Shown in pieces: positions 18,365 through 27,083 of a DNA stretch of 64,000 bases. Both the position numbers and the translations under genes were made by a program. The number at the start of each line of letters is the position of its first letter. Within the stretch, counting starts at the first letter, position 1. This DNA comes from an uncultured Eubacteriales bacterium (lineage in GTDB: Bacteria; Bacillota; Clostridia; Oscillospirales; Acutalibacteraceae), in assembly GCA_934477125.1 (NCBI GenBank), contig CAKSOL010000010.1, positions 61,568 through 125,567 of the forward strand, given 5' to 3'. The notes under the pieces are model-generated. The model did no database searches and was not told the origin of the DNA. It saw only the letters and a program-made list of their open reading frames with translations.

Positions 18365-19336
18365 ATGAAAGATTTTGCGAAGAAAATAGCGAAAATATCC
18401 GGTATAACCGTCGGAGCCGCCGCAATAGCGTCACTTTCGGCATATGTAACCTCAAAATGCCTTGTCAGCATCGCGCTCGACCGCGATATGCCCAAGGTCG
18501 TTAAAAAAGCCGACAAGCTGATATCCGGCGAAAAAAATAACAGCGACTTTTTTAAGGAGGTTGAAAAAGCCTCTGAAAAATTAGAGAAAAAACAGAACGA
18601 GACCGTTGAAATAAAAGCGCGTGACGGCGAAACGCTGGTCGGGCATTTCATACCCTGCGAAAATCCGAAAAGGGTTATAATTGCGGTTCACGGCTGGCGG
18701 TCATCATGGCACCGCGACTTCGGTATGGTTGCGGATTTCTGGCATGATAATCAATGCAGCGTTCTTTATATCGAGCAGCGCGGTCAGAATAACAGCGGCG
18801 GACGGTATATGGGCTTTGGGCTGACCGAGCGGTTCGACTGTCTCGACTGGATTAACTGGACGATAGAGCGCTGCGGCGGAGATATACCGATTTATCTTGC
18901 CGGAGTGTCTATGGGAGCAACGACGGTGCTTATGGCATCGGGTCTCGGACTTCCTGCGAATATTCACGGAATTATGGCGGACTGCGGCTTTACCTCTCCG
19001 AACGCTATATGGAAGCATGTCGCTCAGAAAAAGCTGCATATAAGCTACGGTCTGCACAGCGCAATGGCAAACGCTATGTGCAAGCAGAAAATACTGATGG
19101 GAGCAGGGGATTATTCAACGGTAGACGCTCTGAAAACCTCGGATGTCCCGGTATTGTTTGTTCATGGCGCAGGCGATCGCTTTGTTCCGGTTGAAATGAC
19201 CTATGAAAACTATTTTGTCTGCAAGGCGCCCAAAAAGCTGCTGATAGTTCCGGGCGCGGACCACGGTATGAGCTATTATGTCGAGCCGGAAAGATACGAG
19301 GCGGCGGCAAAGGAATTCTGGAAAGAACACGACTGA
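18365..19336 (+). CDS. Membrane-tethered alpha/beta hydrolase
   Basis: This 323-residue protein has an N-terminal hydrophobic segment (about 10-35) that would anchor or export it. An alpha/beta hydrolase domain follows, with oxyanion region VHGWRSS, nucleophile elbow GVSMGA (Ser182), acid Asp271 in HGAGDRFVP and base His300 in PGADHGMS. The triad is complete, so an active esterase, lipase-like or peptidase-like enzyme is expected. Sequence style resembles the YqkD/BAAT-like group common in Clostridia. It is a single-gene unit ending at a bidirectional terminator. The substrate is unknown. Confidence 0.75.
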   Translation: MKDFAKKIAKISGITVGAAAIASLSAYVTSKCLVSIALDRDMPKVVKKADKLISGEKNNSDFFKEVEKASEKLEKKQNETVEIKARDGETLVGHFIPCENPKRVIIAVHGWRSSWHRDFGMVADFWHDNQCSVLYIEQRGQNNSGGRYMGFGLTERFDCLDWINWTIERCGGDIPIYLAGVSMGATTVLMASGLGLPANIHGIMADCGFTSPNAIWKHVAQKKLHISYGLHSAMANAMCKQKILMGAGDYSTVDALKTSDVPVLFVHGAGDRFVPVEMTYENYFVCKAPKKLLIVPGADHGMSYYVEPERYEAAAKEFWKEHD

Positions 19337-19353
19337 TTTTTTGTCAGCACAAA

Positions 19354-19391
19354 AAAGACGTATTTACAGGAACGCCCGTAAATACGTCTTT
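19354..19391. terminator. Bidirectional intrinsic terminator
   Basis: A 16-base inverted repeat (AAGACGTATTTACAGG with one mismatch to its partner) has A- and T-rich flanks on both sides. It separates the plus-strand hydrolase from the converging minus-strand oxidoreductase. Confidence 0.85.
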
Positions 19392-19394
19392 AAA

Positions 19395-20657
19395 TTATTC
19401 TTCAATCAGCTTTCTTTTTCTGTCGATTGAGTAATCAAGGTCAACGATGTCGTTGCGCATATACCATCTGCCGTTGGTGAAATCCGGAACGGCAACCGGA
19501 GCGCCGCCTGCCGCCAGCGACTGCTCGCTCAGCGGAGTTATGCTCATATAAAGCGCGGCATCGTATACGTCTATCGGGGGACGGACGTTCTTGCCTGCCG
19601 CCTCGCAGAAGGCGTGGAGCACCATCCAGTCCATACCGTCGTGACCGCCCTGGGGAACGTAATCCTTCCATAACGGATGCAGGTATTCCTCCTCAAATTC
19701 CGCGGCGTTGCCCCAAAGCTTTTTCTGGTCAAAGTCAAATTCATTGTGCCTGCCGTCTATAAACACGCTGTCGGTATCCTCAAAATATGCGCCCTTTGTT
19801 CCGCGAACCGTAAATCCGCGGGAATATGCGCGCGGCAGAGTGGTATCAAGAGTAAGAACAATCGTCTGACCGAGCTTTGTCTTTAAAACGGTTGTAATAA
19901 CGTCTCCCTGAGCAAACTCCGCCTTTGTAAGCGGATCGCTTTCGGGGCGGTTTTTAACTATGTATTCGTGTAGTCCGCGCGCGCAGCTCGCCGTTGAAGA
20001 AAGGCTTACTATGCGGTTGCCGTTGTTTATGTCGAGCAGCTTGGCTATCGGTCCCAATTCGTGGGTCGGGTAATTCTCGCAGTTGCGGTTCAGATAATTG
20101 CGCAGTCTGTAATGCCGATTTTCCTGCCCGTTTGAAATTTCATCGCGCAAATCGTGGCAGTATCCGCCGGCGCAGTGAACAATTTCGCCGAGAACGCCCA
20201 GACGAAACATATTGAGAACCATAAGCTCGCGCTTTCCGTAGCAGCAGTTCTCCAGCAGCATACAATGCGTTCCGGTTTCCTCGGAAGTATGAACCAGCCG
20301 CCAGCAGTCCTCCAGCGAGTAGGCTCCGCCGACCTCTAAGCCGACGTATTTTCCGGCTTTCATTGCGTCAACGGCAATCTGGATATGCGCTTCCCATGCG
20401 GCGGGAACGATAACGGCGTCAATATCGTCCCTCGAAAGTATATCGCGGTAATCAACGGTCTCAAACGGGCGTTCGAGTCCGGCTTTTTCTACCGTATCTG
20501 CGGCATCCTTCGCCCGGTCGGCGTAAAGGTCGCAAACCGCTGCGAGCTTCATCAGCTTTTCATCGCGCGCCATCGGAATAAGGCAGCCCTTCAGCAGCCC
20601 GGCTCCGCGTGCGCCAAGACCGATTATTCCGCATCTTAACTCTTTTTTCAATTTCAT
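19395..20657 (-). CDS. Gfo/Idh/MocA-family oxidoreductase
   Basis: This protein of about 420 residues has the N-terminal NAD(P)-binding Rossmann motif GIIGLGARGAG, and the family block that usually holds the catalytic Lys reads AMKAGKYVGLEVGGAY. The usual EKP is therefore replaced by LEVGG, as in the GH109/alpha-N-acetylgalactosaminidase-like and related sugar dehydrogenase branches. ATG 20657 follows GGAG by only two bases; a TTG six bases further in has better spacing and is an alternative start. It is divergent from an AraC regulator across a 107-base region with a palindromic site, so it is probably the target of that regulator. The sugar substrate is unknown. Confidence 0.78.
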   Translation of the reverse strand: MKLKKELRCGIIGLGARGAGLLKGCLIPMARDEKLMKLAAVCDLYADRAKDAADTVEKAGLERPFETVDYRDILSRDDIDAVIVPAAWEAHIQIAVDAMKAGKYVGLEVGGAYSLEDCWRLVHTSEETGTHCMLLENCCYGKRELMVLNMFRLGVLGEIVHCAGGYCHDLRDEISNGQENRHYRLRNYLNRNCENYPTHELGPIAKLLDINNGNRIVSLSSTASCARGLHEYIVKNRPESDPLTKAEFAQGDVITTVLKTKLGQTIVLTLDTTLPRAYSRGFTVRGTKGAYFEDTDSVFIDGRHNEFDFDQKKLWGNAAEFEEEYLHPLWKDYVPQGGHDGMDWMVLHAFCEAAGKNVRPPIDVYDAALYMSITPLSEQSLAAGGAPVAVPDFTNGRWYMRNDIVDLDYSIDRKRKLIEE

Positions 20658-20706
20658 CACTCCGTTTTCTGAAATTCTGCTTGAAATATAACACATCTTC
20701 CTTTAT

Positions 20707-20735
20707 AATAAAATAGATTTAAAGTCCATTTTATT
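20707..20735. promoter_or_regulatory. Inverted-repeat candidate operator in a divergent promoter region
   Basis: AATAAAAT (20707-20714) is mirrored by ATTTTATT (20728-20735) with a 13-base spacer, centred between the divergent oxidoreductase and AraC genes. A binding site for the neighbouring AraC protein is the natural guess, but A+T-rich symmetry can arise by chance. Confidence 0.35.
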
Positions 20736-20764
20736 GTGAATTCGGCTCAAAGGCGGTGCGGAGA

Positions 20765-21583
20765 ATGTACAGAATGATTGATGTTGAATATTCAATAAAG
20801 ATTGAGTCGCTTGTCGGAGCGATTGACGCCGTTCGCCCGAAGAATTTTTATTTCTCCGGGGAGATGCATGATTTTTGGGAAGTTGTATTCGTTCGCAGCG
20901 GATATGCCATGGCTGCCGCTGAGGAAAAAATATATAAGCTTTCTCCGGGATATATGCTTTTCCATAAGCCGATGGAGTTTCACAGAATCTGGTCGGACGG
21001 CAATTCCACGCCTCATTTGATAATTATTTCGTTCAGGGCGTCGGGCAAGGGAATGGATTTTTTTAAGGACAAATGCTTTTCCGTAAGACCGGAGCTGTTT
21101 GCGGAATATGAGGAAACAGCCGAGCTTTTCGCAAAAACGGTAAAGGCGTATAATTCGGGCGGCGAGGAATACGCAATACTTTCGGAACGCGCGGCGGCGT
21201 CTCTCAAGGGCTTTCTGCTTGAGCTTACAGAGGCGGAAAGAGGAGACGCGCAGCTCTCCTTTGAGGAGGAGGAACGCTACAAAACCATTATGAAAATTAT
21301 GAACGCGCATTGCTGCGAAAACCTTTCTCTAAAGGAAATCGCCGGGCTTTGCGGAATGAGCGTCAGCACTTTGAAAAGAAGCTTCGCCAGGTTTTCGGAT
21401 AAGGGTGTGGCGCAGGTGTTCAGAACAATTAAAATGCGCGAGGCGCTGCGGCTGCTTTCCGAGGGTAACAGCGCAGTAAGCACGGCAATGTCGGTAGGGT
21501 TTAACGACCCTGCGTATTTTCATACGGTTTTTAAGAGGGAATTCGGCATAACGCCGCTTGAGTATAAACGCTCGAAAAAATAA
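20765..21583 (+). CDS. AraC-family transcriptional regulator
   Basis: This protein of about 272 residues has an N-terminal cupin-like sensor region (about 15-130, with HDFWEVVFVRSG and LSPGYMLFHKPMEFH). A C-terminal AraC DNA-binding domain follows with two helix-turn-helix units: LSLKEIAGLCGMSVSTLKRSF, split over two helices, and VSTAMSVGFNDPAYFHTVFKREFGITPLEY. Starts at GTG 20756, ATG 20765 and ATG 20774 are all possible; 20765 sits nine bases after AAAGGCGG. It probably senses a sugar and controls the divergent Gfo/Idh/MocA gene, with the inverted repeat between them as a candidate site. Confidence 0.85.
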   Translation: MYRMIDVEYSIKIESLVGAIDAVRPKNFYFSGEMHDFWEVVFVRSGYAMAAAEEKIYKLSPGYMLFHKPMEFHRIWSDGNSTPHLIIISFRASGKGMDFFKDKCFSVRPELFAEYEETAELFAKTVKAYNSGGEEYAILSERAAASLKGFLLELTEAERGDAQLSFEEEERYKTIMKIMNAHCCENLSLKEIAGLCGMSVSTLKRSFARFSDKGVAQVFRTIKMREALRLLSEGNSAVSTAMSVGFNDPAYFHTVFKREFGITPLEYKRSKK

Positions 21584-21602
21584 GCGGTAAGCCGGCGGAA
21601 CG

Positions 21603-21631
21603 TTGCTTTATTTATTAAAATATGTTAAAAT
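21603..21631 (+). promoter_or_regulatory. Promoter of the diguanylate cyclase gene
   Basis: TTGCTT (21603-21608) and TAAAAT (21626-21631) are separated by 17 bases. A CCCGG/CCGGG hairpin at 21641-21657 lies in the leader. Confidence 0.55.
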
Positions 21632-21699
21632 AATTCGGCTCCCGGAATAAAGCCGGGCGGAATTTAATTTGGAATATTTATTTTCAAGGGATGAGACTT

Positions 21700-22869
21700 A
21701 TGTCGGAAAATGCGTCGCTGCTTGCGGTTGCGCTGTATTCGGAGCTTAATATTCTCAGCTTTGTAATAATGGCTGTTATCGCGGTAAAAGCGCTTACGAT
21801 TATGAACGGCTCGGCGCAAAGGATCAGGCTTTTCGCGGCGTCTGTTTTTCTCGCTATGGGAGCGAACGTATGCGATTTTCTATGGAATTTGGGCTTTAAT
21901 AAATATTGGGCGATACCCGCGGGCGTAATGTGGACGATTGACTTTACATATTTTATGTCGTTCGGAATGTCGTCTTACTGCTGGTTTATGTATACCGAGA
22001 CGGTTTACCGTGAGAAAAGCTTTAAAAAACGTACATATTTTCTGCTTGCGCTGCCGCTTGTATTGCTGGCAGGGATTCTGATATTATCCTGCTTTAACGG
22101 CTGTGTTTTCTATTTCGACGATAGCGGTGTTTACCACCGCGGCGCACTTTTTTATGCGCAGCATGTGCTTTCATACGGATATATTTTGTTTTCGTCGGTC
22201 AGATGTCTTATCAGAGCGGTCGAAAGAAGATTTTTCGACCGCAAGGAGCAGTTTATCGCGATGGCGTCCTTCGCGGTTCCGCCCATTATCTGCGGAATTA
22301 TTCAGATTTATTTTCAGAATATTCCGGTTTTGTCTGTCGGGATAGTCGTGTCGTTTATAATTGTTTTCATAAATTCGGTTGAGAGCCTGATTTCAACCGA
22401 CGCTCTTACCGGGATTGCAAACCGGCGCGAGCTGCTGCACCGCCTGTCGGCTGAAATCAAGTCCTTAAAGCCGGACACAAGGCTGTATTTTCTGTTCATA
22501 GATATGGATTCATTTAAAGCCATAAACGACACATACGGTCATTCCGAGGGCGACCGCGCATTAAAGGCTACGGCTGAGATTATTGAAGAAATCAGCGCCG
22601 AAGCCGACGGCTTTTGCGCGCGCTACGGCGGCGACGAATTTGCTATGACGGTGAAGCTCGGCAATAAATCCGATATTTCGGAAATTTACAGCCGGATATA
22701 CGGGTTAATCAGCAGGAAAAGCAAAGAGGAAAAATTCGGCTTCGATTTGAACGTGAGTATAGGCTGCGCCGAATATAAAAGCGATATGAGCGGTATTCAG
22801 GAGCTTATAGCCTGCGCCGACAGCGATATGTATAATAAAAAAATGAACAAGAAAGCCGCGAGAGCGTAA
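21700..22869 (+). CDS. 7TM membrane diguanylate cyclase (GGDEF)
   Basis: Seven predicted membrane helices (first about 15-38, last about 205-225) precede a complete GGDEF domain (about 230-385). It has the signature RYGGDEFA at residues 308-315, and the substrate-handling DALTGIANRR and DMDSFKAINDTYGH motifs are intact. It should make cyclic di-GMP from two GTP in response to a membrane-sensed signal. The RxxD inhibitory site that usually precedes GGDEF is absent here (EADGFCARY instead), so product inhibition may be missing. ATG 21700 was preferred over 21691 because the AAGGG site abuts the earlier codon. It is a monocistronic unit with its own promoter and terminator. Confidence 0.88.
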   Translation: MSENASLLAVALYSELNILSFVIMAVIAVKALTIMNGSAQRIRLFAASVFLAMGANVCDFLWNLGFNKYWAIPAGVMWTIDFTYFMSFGMSSYCWFMYTETVYREKSFKKRTYFLLALPLVLLAGILILSCFNGCVFYFDDSGVYHRGALFYAQHVLSYGYILFSSVRCLIRAVERRFFDRKEQFIAMASFAVPPIICGIIQIYFQNIPVLSVGIVVSFIIVFINSVESLISTDALTGIANRRELLHRLSAEIKSLKPDTRLYFLFIDMDSFKAINDTYGHSEGDRALKATAEIIEEISAEADGFCARYGGDEFAMTVKLGNKSDISEIYSRIYGLISRKSKEEKFGFDLNVSIGCAEYKSDMSGIQELIACADSDMYNKKMNKKAARA

Positions 22870-22885
22870 TTTTTATTCGCGGCGC

Positions 22886-22921
22886 AGCAGCCCGGATTTA
22901 ACAAAATCCGGGCTGCTTTTA
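22886..22921 (+). terminator. Intrinsic terminator after the GGDEF gene
   Basis: A 14-base perfect stem (AGCAGCCCGGATTT with AAATCCGGGCTGCT) with a four-base loop is followed by TTTTA. The remaining gap up to 23206 holds a weaker GCCG-TTTT-CGGC hairpin near 23057 and the promoter of the next gene; I see no other gene there. Confidence 0.88.
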
Positions 22922-23113
22922 TACTCAGACAGCTTTGATTGCCTGCGGCTTGCTCAGGCTGACAAAACAGAACTGGCCGCGACTAAAAAAACAAACGAAA
23001 ATCATTAGAAAACAAACATCGCAAAAACCGACAAACGCCGATGTTCCCTCAACCGAGCCGTTTTCGGCGGTTTTTGCTTAAAACGGCGAAAAAATTACGC
23101 AGGTATAAATTTC

Positions 23114-23142
23114 TTGACACTCCTTAAAAATTGAATTATCAT
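23114..23142 (+). promoter_or_regulatory. Promoter of the GH106-like gene
   Basis: A consensus TTGACA (23114-23119) is followed after 17 bases by TATCAT (23137-23142), giving a leader of about 60 bases before the GGAGG site at 23192-23196. Confidence 0.7.
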
Positions 23143-23206
23143 CAAAACAGGCGCAGCGGCAGCGCGCAGAAACGTTTAATTTTTCAGTTTCCGGAGGTAT
23201 TTTTAT

Positions 23207-26200
23207 ATGATGTATGAAAAAAGCAAATCCGAAAAGTTAGATATCGAGCTGTTTAAAAATCCTACAAGCGAATACAGGGGAGCTCCGTTTTGGTCATGGA
23301 ATTCCTATCTTGAGAAAAACCGGCTGAAAAAGCAAATCGGAATTTTTAAGGAAATGGGCTTCGGCGGCTTTCATATGCACTCCCGGACCGGGCTTGAGGA
23401 TAAATACCTCGGAAAATCCTTTATGGAGGCTATTCGCTTTTGCGCTGATGAGGCGGAAAAGGAAAAAATGCTTGCATATCTTTATGATGATGACCGCTGG
23501 CCGTCGGGCGCTGCCGGAGGACTTATATCGGTCAAGCCGGAAAACCGCGCTAAATTCCTGAAATTCACCAGCGAGCCGGTTGAGGATAAGACAGTTTCCT
23601 TTAATGAAGCCTATCATACCGGAGACCCCTGCCTTTACCGCGTTTTTGACGTTGTTTTTAATGATGACGGGGTTATGGAAAGCTACAAAACCATAGACGA
23701 GTCGCAGCAGGCTCAGGGAGTAAAAAGGTATGCTTATATCTACTCTCAGCCGCTGACTCAATGGTATAACGGATATACCTACGGAAATACCCTCAGTAAA
23801 TCGGTTATGCAGGAATTTGTCAATATGACCCATGAGAAGTATAAGGAAACCGTGGGCGATAAATTCGGAAAAAGCATTAAAACGATATTTGCCGACGAAT
23901 CGCAGTATACCATGAAGTTGGCGGCGCAGTCCGCAACCAAGCCCGGCAGACCGGGACAGGTGCCATGGAGTATGGATTTCGAGGAGGACTTTTATCAGCG
24001 CTACGGTTATTCGATTTCCGAAAGACTTCCGGAGCTTTTTGCGGAGTATGCCGATAAGCGTATGTTTGAAACGCGGCTTAATTTCCATAATTTTGTTACC
24101 GACAGATTTGCCGAGGGCTTTGCGGAAACCTGCTCGGAATGGTGCGGTAAAAACGGACTTATGCTTACGGGTCATCTCGCCGCCGAGGATACTCTGGAGG
24201 GCAATAATAAATATTGCGGAGATATTATGCGCTCCCTCAGATTTTACGGTATTCCCGGAATAGATATTCTCTGCGACGGAACATATCTCAATACCGCCAA
24301 AATGGCTCAGTCTGTAAGCAGACAGTATGGCAGGGAGGGCGTTTTGTCCGAGCTTTACGGCGTTATGTACTGGGATTTTGATTTCAGAGGTCATAAGTAT
24401 CAGGGAGACTGGCAGGCGGCTCTCGGAATAACCCTGCGCGTTCCGCATCTTTCCATGCTTTCGATGGCAGGAGAGGCAAAGCGAGATTATCCGGCGTCTA
24501 TCAGCTATCAGTCGCCCTGGTATGAAAAGTATCCTCTGATTGAGGACCATTTTGCGCGGCTCAATACCGTTTTGACACGCGGTAAGCCTACTGTCAATGT
24601 AGCGGTTATTCATCCTATCGAAAGCTATTATATGTTCTTCGGTCCCGACGATAAGACCCTTGCCAAAAGGCGCGCCATGGACGGCAGCTATGAAAGCCTG
24701 GGCAGATGGCTGCTTGCGGGCGCAGTTGATTTCGATTTTGTCGATGAAGCTCTGCTTGCTTCGTTCTCGGAGGAGCAGACCGGAGGAGAGCTTACCGTCG
24801 GTGAAATGAAGTACAGGGCGGTTATAGTGCCGGGCTGCGAAACTTTGCGCAGCTCAACCGTCGGAATTCTGAAAAAATTCGCAGAAAACGGCGGCAGGGT
24901 AATTTTCCTCGGAAAATATCCGGAATTTATTGACGGCAAACGCGTTTCTGCCGATAAATTTGAAAAAATCGGCGGTATTGAGGAGTATGAAAGGTCGGCT
25001 CTGCTCGGCTCGGTACGCGATTTTAAAACGGTTGATATTAAAAATTCCGACGGCAGCGATACGGATAACCTTATTTATAACCGCCGCATAGATAACGGCT
25101 GCGAATGGCTGTTTATCGCTCACAGCGTTAAGGCGCAAAAGGGAAAGGACGCTGAGAGCCAGAGCATTTCGGTAACGGTTGACGGCGTATATACGGCGGA
25201 TTTGTTTGACACTCTTAACGGCAGCATAAAAGCGATTGACTATGAAAACAAAAACGGCAAAACAACTGTTTATGCCGAGCTTTATCAGTTTGACAGTCTG
25301 CTTTTAAGGCTTACGCCCTGCAGCGCCGAAAAATCGAATTTCACGGATAAAACCGAACAGAAAGTACTGCGCAGCTTTGACATAGGCGACAGCGCCGTTT
25401 ATACAAGGGACGAAAAGAATGTTCTTCTGCTCGATATGGCAAAATACCGCCTGGACGACGGAGAATGGAACGCGCGGGAGGAAATTCTGCGGCTCGATAA
25501 CGAATGCCGCAAGAAGCTCGGTTTCCAGCTTCGAGGTCAGGTTTTTGCGCAGCCATGGGCTGTTGAAAAGGAAAAAATTTCCCATTATGCCGAGCTTATG
25601 TTTGAAATTGACAGCCGGATTTATGCTGAGGATATCGAGCTTGCTTTGGAGGACGCGGAAAACGCCAGGATTAAATGGAACGGCGAGGAGGTTTCAAACA
25701 GCGCAGCAGGCTTTTATGTTGACGAGGATATAAAGCGTGTTAAGCTTCCTGCCCTGCAAAAGGGAATAAACACCCTTTGGCTGAGACTGCCTCTGGGACG
25801 GCGGACCAACATTGAGTGGTGCTACCTTTTGGGAAACTTTGACGTCAGAACCGAGAACGACAGGGCATATATTACAGAGCCGTCCGAAAGGCTGAAATTC
25901 GGAGACGCGTCCGCGCAGGGTCTTGCGTTTTACGGCGGTAATCTGAATTATATAATTCCGGTTGAAACATCCGGCGGAGATTTGGAGATAACGGTTCCCG
26001 ATTATATCGGCGCACTTGTTCAGGTAACGGTTGACGGCGCGGAAAGCAGGGATATTATCTATCCGCCGTATTCCGCAGTATTTAAAAATCTGCCTGCCGG
26101 AGAGCATAAGGCGGAAATCAAGCTGTTCGGAACACGGACAAACACATTCGGCGCGGTTCACCATACCGATAACGCGAGCGGGCTTTGGAAATTCTATGAC

Positions 26201-26302
26201 CCGATGTATTGGAGAAGCGTTAATCAGAAATGGACCTATGATTATGTTCTGAGAGCAAACGGAATTATGTCTGCGCCGGTTATAAGAGAAATCGAAAAAT
26301 AA
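23207..26302 (+). CDS. Large GH106-like glycosyl hydrolase (possible alpha-L-rhamnosidase)
   Basis: This 1031-residue cytoplasmic protein opens with the block PFWSWNSYLEKNRLKKQI followed by FGGFHMHSRTGL and YDDDRWPSGAAGG, characteristic of the GH106/rhamnosidase-like group of large glycosidases. Central residues 250-450 form the barrel (IFADESQYT, LMLTGHLAAEDTLEGNN), and the last 250 residues look beta-rich and resemble carbohydrate-binding sandwich domains. No signal peptide is present, so it would act on imported oligosaccharides. A good promoter and GGAGG site precede it. Family assignment is by motif memory; rhamnose specificity is only the commonest activity in the family. Confidence 0.68.
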   Translation: MMYEKSKSEKLDIELFKNPTSEYRGAPFWSWNSYLEKNRLKKQIGIFKEMGFGGFHMHSRTGLEDKYLGKSFMEAIRFCADEAEKEKMLAYLYDDDRWPSGAAGGLISVKPENRAKFLKFTSEPVEDKTVSFNEAYHTGDPCLYRVFDVVFNDDGVMESYKTIDESQQAQGVKRYAYIYSQPLTQWYNGYTYGNTLSKSVMQEFVNMTHEKYKETVGDKFGKSIKTIFADESQYTMKLAAQSATKPGRPGQVPWSMDFEEDFYQRYGYSISERLPELFAEYADKRMFETRLNFHNFVTDRFAEGFAETCSEWCGKNGLMLTGHLAAEDTLEGNNKYCGDIMRSLRFYGIPGIDILCDGTYLNTAKMAQSVSRQYGREGVLSELYGVMYWDFDFRGHKYQGDWQAALGITLRVPHLSMLSMAGEAKRDYPASISYQSPWYEKYPLIEDHFARLNTVLTRGKPTVNVAVIHPIESYYMFFGPDDKTLAKRRAMDGSYESLGRWLLAGAVDFDFVDEALLASFSEEQTGGELTVGEMKYRAVIVPGCETLRSSTVGILKKFAENGGRVIFLGKYPEFIDGKRVSADKFEKIGGIEEYERSALLGSVRDFKTVDIKNSDGSDTDNLIYNRRIDNGCEWLFIAHSVKAQKGKDAESQSISVTVDGVYTADLFDTLNGSIKAIDYENKNGKTTVYAELYQFDSLLLRLTPCSAEKSNFTDKTEQKVLRSFDIGDSAVYTRDEKNVLLLDMAKYRLDDGEWNAREEILRLDNECRKKLGFQLRGQVFAQPWAVEKEKISHYAELMFEIDSRIYAEDIELALEDAENARIKWNGEEVSNSAAGFYVDEDIKRVKLPALQKGINTLWLRLPLGRRTNIEWCYLLGNFDVRTENDRAYITEPSERLKFGDASAQGLAFYGGNLNYIIPVETSGGDLEITVPDYIGALVQVTVDGAESRDIIYPPYSAVFKNLPAGEHKAEIKLFGTRTNTFGAVHHTDNASGLWKFYDPMYWRSVNQKWTYDYVLRANGIMSAPVIREIEK

Positions 26303-26304
26303 TT

Positions 26305-26348
26305 AAGGGGCTGCCGCGCTGTGAGCTTTAATCACCTGCGGCAGCCTT
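26305..26348 (+). terminator. Possible terminator after the GH106-like gene
   Basis: AAGGGGCTGCCGC can pair with GCGGCAGCCTT, but the loop is long and the following T-run is poor, so read-through into the acetyltransferase gene is possible. Confidence 0.45.
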
Positions 26349-26430
26349 GTCTTATACTATTCTGCGGCGCTTTTTGCGTTCGGCATTGAATTTGCCGGCG
26401 GAATGTGATATGCTGAAACGGGTGATAAAA

Positions 26431-26922
26431 ATGGTAATAAGAGATATCAAAGAAAGCGATGCTGCCGGCTGTCTCGAAATATATAACTATTATATTGAAA
26501 ACTCAACCGCAACATTTGAGGAAACAATTCTGTCAGCCGAGGAGTTTTTGCAGCGCATTCGCCGGATTTCGGAAAAGTATCCGTTTATTGCAGCGGAGGA
26601 AAACGGCAGAATCATAGGTTATGCCTATCTTGATGTTTATAATCAGCGCTCGGCTTACAGATATACTGCGGATTTGTCGATATACCTTTCTTATGAAAGC
26701 GTTTCGCGCGGTATCGGAGGCAGGCTGCTTTCGGAAATTGAAAGCCGCGCGGAAAAAATGGGAATACGCAGTATTATTTCGATTATTACCGGGGAAAACA
26801 GCGCAAGTCTCATCTTTCATGAAAAGCACGGCTTTATAAGACGCGGACAGCTTAAAAACGTGGGACTAAAATTCGGAAAAGAGCTTGATGTGTTTTTTTA
26901 TCAGAAAGAAGTAAAAGCATAA
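26431..26922 (+). CDS. GNAT-family N-acetyltransferase (phosphinothricin acetyltransferase-like)
   Basis: About 163 residues remain when ATG 26431 is used, which has a GGTG site seven bases upstream and gives the typical N-terminus VIRDIKESDAAGCLEIYNYY. The acetyl-CoA loop reads SVSRGIGGRLLSEIESRAEKM, and the family-typical ISIITGENSASLIFHEKHGF follows. The pattern NSTATFEE is shared with the PAT/Bar subfamily, which acetylates small amines or amino-acid analogues. The real substrate is not predictable. It lies between two sugar-use blocks but has no clear link to them. Confidence 0.8.
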   Translation: MVIRDIKESDAAGCLEIYNYYIENSTATFEETILSAEEFLQRIRRISEKYPFIAAEENGRIIGYAYLDVYNQRSAYRYTADLSIYLSYESVSRGIGGRLLSEIESRAEKMGIRSIISIITGENSASLIFHEKHGFIRRGQLKNVGLKFGKELDVFFYQKEVKA

Positions 26923-26971
26923 AGTATATTGCTGACAGCAATATTTGTCTATAAAATGCTACACAAATGAC

Positions 26972-27000
26972 TTGCTGTTATGATATAAATTATGTATAAT
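26972..27000 (+). promoter_or_regulatory. Promoter of the oxidoreductase-isomerase operon
   Basis: TTGCTG (26972-26977) and a perfect TATAAT (26995-27000) have a 17-base spacer. The first start codon lies 84 bases downstream. Confidence 0.7.
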
Positions 27001-27083
27001 TGGGATAGAATAAGCGGAAAATTATACCGTTATCGGCAGTGCGCCGATTCGGTTTTACAGTACTTTTCGGAGGTATATACGGT

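Noticed and set aside
23294..24613. 439-codon minus-strand open frame opposite the GH106-like gene
   Set aside because: The coding strand is clearly plus by conserved motifs; the antisense product has no motif and no binding site, as with the similar frames at 11967-12887 and 39708-40811.
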